DNA of 64,000 nucleotides from Bradyrhizobium betae (GTDB lineage Bacteria; Pseudomonadota; Alphaproteobacteria; Rhizobiales; Xanthobacteraceae), in the NCBI RefSeq assembly GCF_004123905.1, contig NZ_MZXW01000016.1, positions 930,001-994,000 on the forward strand, read 5' to 3'. The notes under the pieces were generated by a model. It made no database searches, was not told where the DNA came from, and was given only the letters and a program-made list of their open reading frames with translations. The position numbers and the translations under genes were made by a program. Positions 52,620 through 61,717 of this stretch are shown here, piece by piece; the first letter of the stretch is position 1, and every line of letters starts with the position of its first letter.

Positions 52620-52928
52620 TCACCAGCGGCTGCCACCGAAGCCGAAGGTCACGTTCGGACCGCCGCCGCCGTAATAGCCGTACGGTCCGCCGCCATAATA
52701 GCCGTGGTGCCGCGGGTAATAGCCGTAGCTGCGATAGTGGTGCGGACGATAGTGGCCGTGGTGGTGAGGACGCCAGTGATGATGGCGCTGGCCATGATGA
52801 TGGTGCCGGTGCTGTGCGCTGATGTCCGTCGGCGCGTTCTGCTTCGCGCCTGTGTTGGCCGCGTTCGCCGCCGAGCTGCCGGCCAGCGCCGCAGCACCGA
52901 CGGCCATCGCGACAAAGAGATATTTCAT
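52620..52928 (-). CDS. Secreted His/Gly/Tyr-rich protein
   Basis: A 102-residue protein with a signal peptide (MKYLFVAMAVGAAALAGSSA, cleavage near ANA-AN). The mature part has a His block (HRHHHHGQRHHHW, PHHHGHY, HHYRS) and a Gly/Tyr tail (GYYGGGPYGYYGGGGP). It looks like a metal-binding or structural envelope protein. GGAG precedes the ATG at 52926-52928. Confidence 0.75.
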   Translation of the reverse strand: MKYLFVAMAVGAAALAGSSAANAANTGAKQNAPTDISAQHRHHHHGQRHHHWRPHHHGHYRPHHYRSYGYYPRHHGYYGGGPYGYYGGGGPNVTFGFGGSRW

Positions 52929-53092
52929 GTCATCACTCCAGTTGAATGTCGTGTGACAACAGATGGGGCCTGGCTGCGTTCCGGCCAGTGCGGGCGTCGA
53001 AACGACGCAGTGCGCGATGTTCGATTCCGCGCGAATGATCTGATGTCGTGAGATGTATTGTCGCATCACCGGCGCGCGACGCGCCGCTGCCA

Positions 53093-53662
53093 TTATCTCG
53101 CCGCGAATGATGCGTTCACGTCATCGCTCGTGACGATGCGCGCGAATTCGCCGTTGAGATTCGAGAGCGTCATCGCATGGATCTCCTCGGCAGAATGCGT
53201 ATCGCCATCGGGCCCGACCCGGTCGAACGTCCAGGTCGCATCGCGCACCAGGCGCGCATCGAAGCCGAGATTGCCGGCCATCCGCGTCGTGGTCTCGACG
53301 CAATGATTGGTGGTCGCGCCGCAGATGACGAGCGTGGTGATACCGGCTGCACGCAGGCGCGTCTCGAGGTCGGTGCCGATGAAGGCGCTGTTGACGCGCT
53401 TGACGATGACAGGCTCGCCTGCCTCCTCGCGCGCCTCGTCCTTGACGGCGTAGCCGGAGCGCGACGGCAGAAATGTCGAGTTCGGCTTGGTGCCTTCGTG
53501 GCGGATGTGAAAGATCGGCGCGCGATTGGTCCTGAACGCCTTGAGCAGATTGGCGATGCGCGCCACCGCATCCGGATTGTTGCGGCGCTTGCCCACCGCC
53601 TCCCATTCGTCGAATGCGCGCTGGACGTCGACAACGATGAGGGCGGGGAAGGGGTGGGGCAT
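53093..53662 (-). CDS. Isochorismatase-family cysteine hydrolase
   Basis: A 189-residue hydrolase. ALIVVDVQRAFDEW carries the catalytic Asp, IFHIRHEG follows, VIVKRVNSAFIGTDL carries the Lys, and VICGATTNHCVETTTR has the nucleophilic Cys after a cis-peptide region. The family includes nicotinamidase-like and isochorismatase-like amidases; substrate unknown. The ATG at 53660-53662 matches the usual N-terminus. Confidence 0.92.
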   Translation of the reverse strand: MPHPFPALIVVDVQRAFDEWEAVGKRRNNPDAVARIANLLKAFRTNRAPIFHIRHEGTKPNSTFLPSRSGYAVKDEAREEAGEPVIVKRVNSAFIGTDLETRLRAAGITTLVICGATTNHCVETTTRMAGNLGFDARLVRDATWTFDRVGPDGDTHSAEEIHAMTLSNLNGEFARIVTSDDVNASFAAR

Positions 53663-53750
53663 GATCGAACCTTTCAGACGGCGTGTTGGGCCGACTATGC
53701 GAGGCGATCGGGCAAGCGCAATGCCAATCTTCCCTCGTTTCGCGACGTCT

Positions 53751-53889
53751 CTCGTGCCCCGGACGCAGCGCAGCGTCTCTTCGACGGTGCGCTGCAGAGC
53801 CGGGGCCCATGTTTCCATGCGTGTCTGCGTTGCATGGGTCCCGGCTCTGCGGAGCAGCGCTACGCGCTGCACCGCGTCCGGGACACGAG
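53751..53889. repeat. Palindromic intergenic element, 139 bases
   Basis: Ends CTCGTGCCCCGGACGC and GCGTCCGGGACACGAG are inverted, and the inner parts CAGAGCCGGGGCCCATG and CATGGGTCCCGGCTCTG are inverted again around ATGCGTGTCTGCGT. The whole folds into one long imperfect hairpin. It resembles a dispersed palindromic family; only one copy is in this window. Confidence 0.75.
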
Positions 53890-53917
53890 GGGTGGGTTAC
53901 GCAGGTTGCGAGAATCC

Positions 53918-54265
53918 CTACGGATGCGGGCCGGGAAACCCGTGGCGTTCGGAGAGCGCGGCGAGGATCGCGTCCTTGTCGGCGATGAAGGCGCGGCCGT
54001 GGTGGCTGCCGGTCTGGTGCGGCGAGGTCGCGCCATCCGCCAATACGAGCAGCGGCAGCCACTGGTTCTCCTCGCCGACCAGCGCGATCACGTCCTGCCG
54101 CGGGCGCGGCCAGGCGATGCGCTCGACATCGAACTTTTCGGCGAGCGCCGGAAACGAGGCGAGCAGGCCCTCGATCAGCGCGCAATGCCAGCAATAGAAG
54201 CGCTGCCCTGGATAGGCCGGGTCCTGGAAACCGGGGCGCAGCAGAAACAGGCGGTCGCGAATCAT
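53918..54265 (-). CDS. DUF3088 family protein
   Basis: A 115-residue protein with the DUF3088 pattern: RDRLFLLRPGFQDPAYPGQRFYCWHCALIEGLLASFP, then DVERIAWPRPRQDVIALVGEENQWLPLLVLADG. The YCWHCALIEG CxxC-like motif in a thioredoxin-like fold context suggests a redox or metal site; function unknown. Start ATG at 54263-54265. Confidence 0.82.
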   Translation of the reverse strand: MIRDRLFLLRPGFQDPAYPGQRFYCWHCALIEGLLASFPALAEKFDVERIAWPRPRQDVIALVGEENQWLPLLVLADGATSPHQTGSHHGRAFIADKDAILAALSERHGFPGPHP

Positions 54266-54320
54266 GGGTCGCTCCGAAGCACGGCCGCGATCATACACGC
54301 TGACGACATTCGAGGACGAG

Positions 54321-54923
54321 CTACTTGAAAGGGTCCTGGATCGACGGCGACGATTGCCTGATGCGGCGCACGCTGACCGGCGTGCCGTCGGAGACGAACA
54401 GCAACTCGTAGCGGCGGCCTTCGCTGTCGGTCGCCGAGCAGGTGACGTCGTTCACCTTTTTGGCGGCGAAATTGCCGGTCTGGCGGCAGACTCCGGTTGA
54501 GGCCTGCTCCGCGGGCACCGGCAGGCCGTCGACCTTGGGCCGGCTCTTGGAATTGAGCAGCATACGGTCGATCGGCAGCTCGTAGGAATTGTCGTCGGCT
54601 CGCTTGCCGTTCTCGCCGGAGAACGACACGACGTGGTTCTCGTCGGCGGGATCGTCGACGGCGACCGCGAAATTGACCCGGCCCTTATCGCCATGGGCGT
54701 AGGCGACCGTCTTGCAGGCGAAGGTACGGCCCGCGACCTTCAGCGTCTTGCAGTGGCCGGACATCAGCGCCAGCAGGTCGATGAGGGCGTTCGGCTGCGC
54801 CGGCGCACTGTTGACGGGAATCGGCGCGGAAGACTCGGCGAAACAAGGACTTGCCCAAGGACCTGCCCAAGAACTCGCCAAGCTGACAAGGGTTGCGGCC
54901 AGAACCGGTTTGCAAAGGCGCAT
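54321..54923 (-). CDS. Secreted hypothetical protein
   Basis: A 200-residue protein with a signal peptide (CKPVLAATLVSLASSWAGPWA, cleavage near CFA-ES). The mature part contains cysteines at GHCKTL, FACKT, GVCRQ and VTCSA, likely two disulfides, and a beta-rich C-terminus (RRYELLFVSDGTPVSVRRIR). No family recognised. It ends 55 bases after the DUF3088 start on the same strand. Confidence 0.7.
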   Translation of the reverse strand: MRLCKPVLAATLVSLASSWAGPWASPCFAESSAPIPVNSAPAQPNALIDLLALMSGHCKTLKVAGRTFACKTVAYAHGDKGRVNFAVAVDDPADENHVVSFSGENGKRADDNSYELPIDRMLLNSKSRPKVDGLPVPAEQASTGVCRQTGNFAAKKVNDVTCSATDSEGRRYELLFVSDGTPVSVRRIRQSSPSIQDPFK

Positions 54924-55125
54924 CGTCAGGCTCGCGTGCCAGAGGCCACGGTCAAATCCCGTCCAACAACCATCGAACCCGAAATTGGTTGCGATCCCGT
55001 TTGTGCTGCAAAACCTGACTGGAATACCACCGCGCCACCCACCGGCGATTCGTTCAAATCGCCCCGTCCGTCCCGGCAGGCACTTGCCGTCAGGCCGATG
55101 TTTTTTTCGTGGCGGAGACGAAGGG

Positions 55126-55869
55126 TCAAGCCGCCTGCTTCATGGCCCGCGCAAAGGCCGGATAGGTTTCGGCGAGTTCGTCGAGAATTGTCCCGCGTAG
55201 CAGCGCCAGGGTCGCGGGATCGGGCCGCGGCGTTTGCCGCACGACCGCCGGCTCTTCATAGATAAAGCCGGTATTCTCCCTGATATCCGCCGGCGTGAAG
55301 GGCGGGTGCACCGAGCGCAGCGCGAACCCGCCCGCGTCGCGGTCGAAGTCGAACAGCGCCATGTTGGTCAGGAGCGCGTATGGCCCGCCGCGGCGACGGA
55401 CCTCCGGCGTGATCGCCCGCGCGCTGACGAAATCGACCTTCGGCACCAACACGCGCGGGGTGTGCTCCTCGCGAAACAGGATCACGCGCGGAATGAGGTG
55501 ATAGAGATAGGCCGAGCCGAACGAGCCGGGCCAGCGCACGTCGGTCTTCGGATAGTCGCCGGTGCCGACCAGATTGATGTTGCCCTGGCTGTCGATCTGG
55601 CCGCCGCCGAGGAAGAAGGCGTCGACGCGGCCTTGCGCCGCGCAGTCGAACAGCTCGATGCCGCCATTGGTGAAGAAATTATGCGCCTGCGATCCCAGGA
55701 TCGAGATGCGCACCGGCGGCTTGCCGTCGCGTTGGTTGCGCGCGCGCAGCAGCATCGCGCCGGCCGCGGGGATCGGCGATGACGCACCGACCGCGACGTG
55801 ACTGATCCCGTCGAGCAGATCGGCGATGGCAGCGATCAGGATCTCGCGCCGTTCGCGCTCAGCCGACAT
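55126..55869 (-). CDS. CoA-transferase beta-type subunit
   Basis: A 247-residue subunit of the CoA-transferase family I fold (SHVAVGASSPIPAAGAMLL, RISILGSQAHNFFTNGGIELF, DAFFLGGGQIDSQGNINLVGTGDY, WPGSFGSA). The usual catalytic Glu context E-S/G is not obvious; members such as IpdB are hydrolases acting on CoA-bound ring products. The ATG at 55867-55869 overlaps the alpha-subunit stop by one base, showing coupled translation. Confidence 0.85.
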   Translation of the reverse strand: MSAERERREILIAAIADLLDGISHVAVGASSPIPAAGAMLLRARNQRDGKPPVRISILGSQAHNFFTNGGIELFDCAAQGRVDAFFLGGGQIDSQGNINLVGTGDYPKTDVRWPGSFGSAYLYHLIPRVILFREEHTPRVLVPKVDFVSARAITPEVRRRGGPYALLTNMALFDFDRDAGGFALRSVHPPFTPADIRENTGFIYEEPAVVRQTPRPDPATLALLRGTILDELAETYPAFARAMKQAA

Positions 55870-56687
55870 CAGGCCACCTGCTTGCGATGCGACAGGAAGG
55901 TCGAGAGATAGGCGCGAAAGCCGTCCTCGCTGCGCGCCATCGCCGCGTAGCGTGCGATCTCGGCCTCGTCGGCCGGATATTCGTCCCACAGCGCCAGCGG
56001 CCAGGCGCCGCGCGCGGCGACCGCGATGGCCTCGACATAGAGCGAGGGCAGCACGCCGGCGGCTGAATCTTCCGTCTCCAGCAGATTGCGGTCGACGATG
56101 CGCTCGACGGTGACCAGCGTGCGCCTGGCGGCATAAGCGAGGTTGGCGAGCTCGCGGTGGCGGCCGATGCGGACATTGCCGGCGCGGTCGGCTTCGGGCG
56201 CATGAAACAGCGCGACATCGGGACAGATCGCGGGCACCACGACCACCTTGCGGGCCTCGCCGACGGGACTGTCGATCACCTGCCAGTCGGGCCGCACCTC
56301 GAGCAGGTCGCTGCCGATGATGCCGGCGATTGGCATGAACGGCACACCCTTCTGCGCGGCGAGCAGGCCGGCGAAGATCGCGGGGCAGGTGGAATCGCGC
56401 AATGCAAACGCGCCGCTCTTGACGCCGGCGGTGAAGCGCGGTGCGGCGCCGGCCTCGCCGAGCGAGACCGCGCTGGTCTCTAGCGCGGCGATGGCACCGG
56501 CGCCGATCAGGAGATCGGCCTGCAGGCCGGAGATCGGAACGCAGATCAACTTGAGATCGTGGATGCCGGCCTCTAACAGCGCCGCAGTCGCCGCCATCGC
56601 CACGCCGGAGCCGTCGACGGGAATGGCCAGCGATTGTCCCGACGTGACGCGCGCAGCCAGCGCCTCCAGCGCAACGATCTCGGTCAT
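55869..56687 (-). CDS. CoA-transferase alpha-type subunit
   Basis: A 272-residue CoA-transferase family subunit (VTSGQSLAIPVDGSGVAMAA, LKLICVPISGLQADLLIGAGAIAALETS, FMPIAGIIGSDLLEVRPDW, DVALFHAPEADRAGNVRIG). The HAPEAD-GNV block is typical of the alpha chain. It is transcribed ahead of the beta subunit; the pair could act in ring-cleavage or short-chain acyl-CoA metabolism. A start at ATG 56685-56687. Confidence 0.87.
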   Translation of the reverse strand: MTEIVALEALAARVTSGQSLAIPVDGSGVAMAATAALLEAGIHDLKLICVPISGLQADLLIGAGAIAALETSAVSLGEAGAAPRFTAGVKSGAFALRDSTCPAIFAGLLAAQKGVPFMPIAGIIGSDLLEVRPDWQVIDSPVGEARKVVVVPAICPDVALFHAPEADRAGNVRIGRHRELANLAYAARRTLVTVERIVDRNLLETEDSAAGVLPSLYVEAIAVAARGAWPLALWDEYPADEAEIARYAAMARSEDGFRAYLSTFLSHRKQVA

Positions 56688-56721
56688 GGGCGTCCTCCGA
56701 TCTTGTTTTCCTTATCTTGCC

Positions 56722-58035
56722 TCAAGCCATCGCCGCCTGCCAGCGCGTATCGCGCAAGGACGGGCGGCGGTGCAGGCGGGCATCGAGCAGGCTGCGGGCG
56801 CGGGGGAGGTCGCCGCTCCGCATCAGCGCCACGATGAAGGTGTCCTCGATCAGCTCGCGCTGGGCGTGGCTGCCGCCGATGCGGACGACCTCGCCCAGCA
56901 CGGGCGCGAGCGCTTGCGCGCAAGCCGCATAGTCCTCGTCGGCAAAGGCCCCGAGCGCACGGCAGATCGCGGGCACCACGGGACCGGCCGGCAGCTTGCC
57001 TTCATCGAGCCGCTGCTCGATCACGGCAAGGCGCGCGGCGAGCGCCTCGCGATTTTGCGTGGCCGCAGCGAACAGTGCCATATGGACGTCGGCGAACGGC
57101 AGGCCCGACTTCGGAAACAGTTTTTGTGCGGTGGCGTCGGCATCAAGCCAGAGTGTTTTCGGCACGGCGTGGCCGTAGGCCGACAGGCGCCAGAGCAGCG
57201 AGGCGCCGTCGGTGACGACGTTGAGCGGCGGCGCCTGCGTGGCCGAGGGCTGAAGTACGTCGGCATAGATTCTGAGCGCACGTGCCGCATCGCCATGCTC
57301 GAGCGCGCCGAGCGCCTGATGCCAGCGGATATGGCCGTGCAGAATTCCGGCGCGGTCGTAGGAGGGGAGCCATTCGTCGACGAGGCGGTCGGCCGCCTCG
57401 ATCGAGCCGTCCTCGAACATCGCGTGCAGCATCGCATGTGCGGCGTGGGCATTCGCTCGGCGTAGGTCAAAACCGCGCTCGGTGACGCCGCGGCCGCGGG
57501 TGACGTCGCCGTTCTCCGTCATCGCCCAGCCGGACATGGTGAGGAACCACCAGTCCTCGCCATAGTGCTGCGCGACGCGCTCGCACAACTCATGCCGCGC
57601 GCGGTCGTGATCGGCCATGCCGGAGAAGGCGAACAGGCCGAAGGCGCCGAGCGGCAGCGATAGCACCAATGCATCGCGCGGCCATGCCTCGACATGCTTC
57701 AGCGTCGCTGCGATCGCTTCGGGCAACCGGCCCTCGATCGCGAGCGCGAGTGTCTCGACATGCGAGCGCTCACGCATCGTGCCGCGTTTGGCAGCGCACT
57801 CACGCGCGAGTGCCGCCTTCTGCCGTGCGAGATCGCCCTGCTGGTAGAAGGCGTGCACGCGGGCGCGCGCGATGTGGGCCAGTGCGAAATCCGGATCGGC
57901 CGCAATCGCGCGCTCCAGCGCCTCCGCCGTGCCGGTCCACCCCGCCAGCATGAGGTCGACGCCCTCGCGATAGGCGGATGCCGCCTCGTGCGAGGAGGTG
58001 GAGAGTGGAAGGCCGTAACGGTCTTCGTGCGCCAT
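56722..58035 (-). CDS. TPR-repeat protein (TTC38-like)
   Basis: A 437-residue all-helical protein. EAASAYREGVDLMLAGWTGTAEALERAIAADPDFALAHIA is a TPR-like start; further pairs continue to the C-terminus (ARSLLDARLHRRPSLRDTR). The central WWFLTMSGWAMTENGD and AHAAHAMLHAMFEDG segments are characteristic of the tetratricopeptide repeat protein 38 family. Cytosolic; function unknown. It lies 34 bases downstream of the CoA-transferase genes' start in the same direction as aldo/keto reductase. Confidence 0.82.
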   Translation of the reverse strand: MAHEDRYGLPLSTSSHEAASAYREGVDLMLAGWTGTAEALERAIAADPDFALAHIARARVHAFYQQGDLARQKAALARECAAKRGTMRERSHVETLALAIEGRLPEAIAATLKHVEAWPRDALVLSLPLGAFGLFAFSGMADHDRARHELCERVAQHYGEDWWFLTMSGWAMTENGDVTRGRGVTERGFDLRRANAHAAHAMLHAMFEDGSIEAADRLVDEWLPSYDRAGILHGHIRWHQALGALEHGDAARALRIYADVLQPSATQAPPLNVVTDGASLLWRLSAYGHAVPKTLWLDADATAQKLFPKSGLPFADVHMALFAAATQNREALAARLAVIEQRLDEGKLPAGPVVPAICRALGAFADEDYAACAQALAPVLGEVVRIGGSHAQRELIEDTFIVALMRSGDLPRARSLLDARLHRRPSLRDTRWQAAMA

Positions 58036-58050
58036 CGTCGTCCCCCGTTG

Positions 58051-59061
58051 TTAAGCCGTCCGCGCGCGACGGCCCTCGATCGGGTAGGCCGGGTCGTTGT
58101 AGCCCGGCGTCGAGGGATGGCCCGGCACGACCAGCCGGTCGATCAGCGCTTCGTCATCTCCGGTGAAACGATAGTCGAGCGCGCTGATGTAGCCGTCCCA
58201 TTGCTCCTCGGTGCGGGGACCTGCGACGATCGACGAGACGAAAGCCGAGTTCAACACCCAGCTGACCGCGAACTGGCCGGCGGTGATGCCCTTCTTCTCG
58301 GCGTGGCTCTTGATCTCCTGCGCGAGCTGAAGCGATTCCGGCCGCCATTCCGTCTGCATCATGCGGGTGTCGTTGCGTCCCGCGCGTGTCTCCTTGTCAG
58401 GCGCGGCGTCAGGCTTGTACTTGCCGGTGAGCACGCCGCGCGCCAGCGGGCTGTAGGGCACGATGCCGAGGCCGTAATAGGAGCAGGCCGGAAAATGCTC
58501 GACCTCGGGCATGCGGTTCATCGCGTTGTAATAAGGCTGGCTCACCGCTGGGCGGTCGATGCCGAGCCGGTCGCAGATGTTGCAGATCTCCGCGACGCGC
58601 CAGGCGCGATAGTTCGAGACGCCGAAATAGCGCACCTTGCCGGCGCGGATCAGATCGCCCATCGCGCGCACGGTCTCTTCCAGCGGCGTCGCGTGGTCTT
58701 CCTTGTGCAGATAATAGATGTCGATGTGGTCGGTGCCGAGCCGTGCCAGGCTCTCGTCCGCCGCCTGCAACACCCAGCGGCGCGACAGGCCGACACGATT
58801 GGGATCATCGCCCATGGGGTTGGCGAGTTTTGTGGCGAGCACCCAGGCGTTGCGGTTGTTGCCGATCGCGCGTCCCACGACCTCTTCGGATGCGCCTTTC
58901 GAGTAGGCATCCGCCGTGTCGATGAAGTTGATTCCTGCCCCGTGCGCCTTGTCGATGATCCGCTTCGATGCGGCCTCATCGGTCGGCCCGCCGAACATCA
59001 TGGTGCCCAGACAGATCGGCGAAACTTTCAGGCCGGTGCGGCCGAGCTGGCGATATTGCAT
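58051..59061 (-). CDS. Aldo/keto reductase
   Basis: A 336-residue AKR with the catalytic tetrad Asp/Tyr in FIDTADAYSKGASEE, Lys in VLATKLANP and His in IDIYYLHKEDH. QYRQLGRTGLKVSPICLGTMMFGG opens the barrel, and a C-terminal NADPH-binding GPRTEEQ is present. The start at ATG 59059-59061 matches this N-terminus. Reduces an aldehyde or ketone; substrate unknown. Transcribed 15 bases ahead of the TPR gene. Confidence 0.93.
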   Translation of the reverse strand: MQYRQLGRTGLKVSPICLGTMMFGGPTDEAASKRIIDKAHGAGINFIDTADAYSKGASEEVVGRAIGNNRNAWVLATKLANPMGDDPNRVGLSRRWVLQAADESLARLGTDHIDIYYLHKEDHATPLEETVRAMGDLIRAGKVRYFGVSNYRAWRVAEICNICDRLGIDRPAVSQPYYNAMNRMPEVEHFPACSYYGLGIVPYSPLARGVLTGKYKPDAAPDKETRAGRNDTRMMQTEWRPESLQLAQEIKSHAEKKGITAGQFAVSWVLNSAFVSSIVAGPRTEEQWDGYISALDYRFTGDDEALIDRLVVPGHPSTPGYNDPAYPIEGRRARTA

Positions 59062-59153
59062 GGGCGATGTCCTTGCTGCTTTTTGCGGAGGCAGCATAGC
59101 CGCCCAGTTCCGTCATTGCGAGCGCAGCGAAGCAATCCAGAGATGCGTCCTCC

Positions 59154-59260
59154 GCTGTCATCGTACGCGAAGGCGGACGATCCAGTATTCCAGAGGCAGC
59201 AGTGATAGAGCCGAGAAGCCGCGGCGTACTGGATTCCCCGCCTTCGCGGGGAATGACAGC
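59154..59260. repeat. 107-bp palindromic element with 8-bp terminal inverted repeats, copy 1
   Basis: Starts GCTGTCAT and ends ATGACAGC. It contains GAAGGCGGACGATCCAGTAT and CTGGATTCCCCGCCTTCGCG. The element at 61718-61826 is the same family in opposite orientation: the right half here (CCGCGGCGTACTGGAT) equals the reverse complement of its left half. A CGTCATTGCGAGCG-type repeat lies directly left (59111 on). Confidence 0.85.
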
Positions 59261-59300
59261 GGTGGGTGTCGTTGGCCGCAGTGGCAGCCTGACTTCGCGC

Positions 59301-59738
59301 CTACTCCGGCCCCTTCAAAATCTTGAACACGCCATTCGCCATCACCACGCAGCGGTCTTCCACCAGCACCTCCGTGCTCATGAAGATCAGGCTGCGGGTC
59401 GAGCGCACCACGCGGGGGCGGGAGATCAGGATGTCGCCGATTTGGCCTGCTTCGACGAAATGGGTGTCGAGCTGCACCGTCGCCATGAATTGCTTGCCGG
59501 TCTCGTAGCGGGCGGTCATGCCGCAGGTGCGGTCGGCGAAGGTCATCATCACGCCGCCCTGGACCATACCGCGGCGATTGTGGTGCTTGTCCTCGGTGGC
59601 CAGTGCAAATTCGAAGTGGCCATCGACTTTGCGTTCCCAGAGCGGGCCGATCAGATGGATGAAGCCGCTGGTGTCGACGATCGTCCAGCCGTCGGATTTG
59701 AGCTTTGCGGCGGTCTTGTCGATCATCTCTCCGTCCAT
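59301..59738 (-). CDS. PaaI-type hotdog thioesterase
   Basis: A 145-residue thioesterase. FALATEDKHHNRRGMVQGGVMMTFADRTCG holds the hotdog N/G-x-x-G-GG-M-x-x-xD catalytic region, then TVQLDTHFVEAGQIGDIL. It hydrolyses acyl-CoA thioesters, often aromatic ones. ATG at 59736-59738; an upstream open frame overlaps the divergent NUDIX gene and is rejected. Confidence 0.9.
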   Translation of the reverse strand: MDGEMIDKTAAKLKSDGWTIVDTSGFIHLIGPLWERKVDGHFEFALATEDKHHNRRGMVQGGVMMTFADRTCGMTARYETGKQFMATVQLDTHFVEAGQIGDILISRPRVVRSTRSLIFMSTEVLVEDRCVVMANGVFKILKGPE

Positions 59739-59796
59739 CCTTGCAACACTGTCTCTCCTCGTTTCATCAGATGCGGTCCTGGTGTAGTCAAGCATC

Positions 59797-60423
59797 ATGA
59801 GAACTTTCGACGATGCCACCAGACGGAATATCGCAGAGGCCTGCGCGTCGTTCGCGCGGCTGCCTGACGACGCCGAGCCGCCGGCGCTGAAGCGCGCCGC
59901 GGTGGTGCTGGCGCTGACCGCATCCAGTGACGGTGACGACACTGCGTTTCTGCTCACCAAGCGTGCTTCACACCTGCGTGCCCATCGCGGGCAGTGGGCG
60001 TTGCCGGGTGGACGCTGTGATGCCGGCGAGACGCCTGTCGCTGCGGCGCTGCGCGAGCTCGACGAGGAGCTCGCGCTCAAGCTTTCGGTCGACGCGGTGC
60101 TTGGCCTGCTCGATGACTATCCGACCCGCTCCGGCTATCTGATCACGCCGGTCGTGGTCTGGGCCGCCGATAGCGCAGCGATCGTGCCGAACCCGGATGA
60201 GGTCGCCTCCGTCCATCGCATCGCGCTCGCGACGATCGAGCAGGACGACGCCTTCGACTTCACCGCGATCGCCGAAAGCACCCGCCGCGTGATCCGCTTC
60301 CATCACCAGATGAGCCTGATCCACGCGCCGACGGCGGCCCTGATCTATCAGTTCCGCGAGGTGCTGGCGGGGCGGCACACCCGCGTCACCGACCTGGAAC
60401 AGCCGGTGTTCGCCTGGAAGTGA
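59797..60423 (+). CDS. NUDIX hydrolase (CoA pyrophosphatase-like)
   Basis: A 208-residue NUDIX protein. The Nudix box reads GGRCDAGETPVAAALRELDEEL (Ala replaces the usual late Gly). The preceding FLLTKRASHLRAHRGQWALPGG matches the CoA-type subgroup (NudL, UPF0035-like LLTxRxxxLxxHxGQ). Probable substrate is CoA or a related dinucleotide. Divergent from the thioesterase with 58 bases between starts. Confidence 0.9.
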   Translation: MRTFDDATRRNIAEACASFARLPDDAEPPALKRAAVVLALTASSDGDDTAFLLTKRASHLRAHRGQWALPGGRCDAGETPVAAALRELDEELALKLSVDAVLGLLDDYPTRSGYLITPVVVWAADSAAIVPNPDEVASVHRIALATIEQDDAFDFTAIAESTRRVIRFHHQMSLIHAPTAALIYQFREVLAGRHTRVTDLEQPVFAWK

Positions 60424-60479
60424 CGATGGTAAACGGCACGTTAACGTGACGGTTACCGGATGCCTGCTAAGAGGGCAGC

Positions 60480-61694
60480 ATGCATCATTCGATTCGAAAA
60501 CCACTTGCGCTGGTTCCACTTGCGCTCATCCTGCTTGCGCCTGTCGCGCATGGCGGCGAGGCCGATGCGCTGCCTCCCGCCGTCCGCGATGCCAAAGCCC
60601 AGCTGCTATCGCAGTTTTTTGCGCAAGGCGGGGCCTCGCCGGCCGTGCTCGAATATCGCCGCAAGCTCGCAGAGTATCAGCGGATCCGCGGCGCCTTCGA
60701 TGAGGAAGCCGGCGCCTATTGGAGCCAGATCTCCGAGAAGCGGAAAGGTCGCAATGCCAAGCGGCGTAGCGGGCAGCAGGTCACGCTCGACGACTACGTG
60801 CTGGAGCATCCGCCGCTCTATAACGGACCGAAGCGGCCGGTGAATCCGGAACCGGAGCAGACCCCGGATCGCCCCGAGCGAAAGCCCATCCCGGTGGTCG
60901 CCGATCTCCTGCGCGCGGCGCAGGATCTCTATCAGTTCACGCCGCAGCGCCCGTCCAGCGAGGTCGAGTTCAAGCGGGCCTATGCGCGCTACGCGCTCGC
61001 ATCCGGCCTGACGCGCGAGCAAGCGGTGCGGGTCTATTCGTTCGAGACCGGCGGCACCGGCAGTTACGACGTGCAGGCGGGCATCGAGCATGGCGGCAAG
61101 CGCGCGATCTCGACCGCGATGGGCTACAACCAGTTGCTGACCACCAACAGCGTCGAGCTGCTGGCCGAGCAGGGCCATGAATTCATCCGCGCGCTCTCCG
61201 AGAAGGTGGCGAAGACCTCAGGGCCGGCGCGGCAGGCGCTCGAGCACAAGCTCACTGTTTTGAAAAAGATGGTGGCACAGGCGAAGTCGGTGCCCGACAC
61301 CTGGTCGGAGCACGAGAAGATCGGCAATACCGCGCAGGGCTGGGCCATGCATGCGATGGTGCTTGACGTCGATATCGGCCCGATGTTGCAGACCCACAAG
61401 CTGCTGACGTCCGTGCTGTTCGCCCGCACCAAGGGTTACACCCGCCCGCTTACCGCGGCCGAGCTCGAGATGATGAACCTCACAGGAGACGGCACTGGCC
61501 TCGACATGGTGACGATGCCGCAGGCGATGCGCGAGCAGGTGCCGACCTCGAACTTCTTCCAGCGCGGCGGTTACGAACGCAACCCGGTCGCGATCCGCCA
61601 CAACACGGTGGCGAAGCTGCTCGCGGTGACGGATACGCGGATGGACAGCAACAGCAACAATGCCGGTGCGAGGGAATTGGCGGCGGCGTTTTAA
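60480..61694 (+). CDS. Secreted hypothetical protein, lysozyme-like core
   Basis: A 404-residue exported protein (signal peptide LALVPLALILLAPVAHGG). After a long linker the core reads YALASGLTREQAVRVYSFET, GGTGSYDVQAG, AISTAMGYNQLLTTNSVEL and WAMHAMVLDVDIG. The ET-GG-Y and AMGYNQLL segments resemble the E..GG-A.G..QL arrangement of lytic transglycosylases, so wall binding or cleavage is possible but not proven. The ATG lies at the end of an AAGAGGG-like stretch. Confidence 0.7.
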   Translation: MHHSIRKPLALVPLALILLAPVAHGGEADALPPAVRDAKAQLLSQFFAQGGASPAVLEYRRKLAEYQRIRGAFDEEAGAYWSQISEKRKGRNAKRRSGQQVTLDDYVLEHPPLYNGPKRPVNPEPEQTPDRPERKPIPVVADLLRAAQDLYQFTPQRPSSEVEFKRAYARYALASGLTREQAVRVYSFETGGTGSYDVQAGIEHGGKRAISTAMGYNQLLTTNSVELLAEQGHEFIRALSEKVAKTSGPARQALEHKLTVLKKMVAQAKSVPDTWSEHEKIGNTAQGWAMHAMVLDVDIGPMLQTHKLLTSVLFARTKGYTRPLTAAELEMMNLTGDGTGLDMVTMPQAMREQVPTSNFFQRGGYERNPVAIRHNTVAKLLAVTDTRMDSNSNNAGARELAAAF

Positions 61695-61717
61695 CCCTTT
61701 GTCCCGCCACATCCTCC

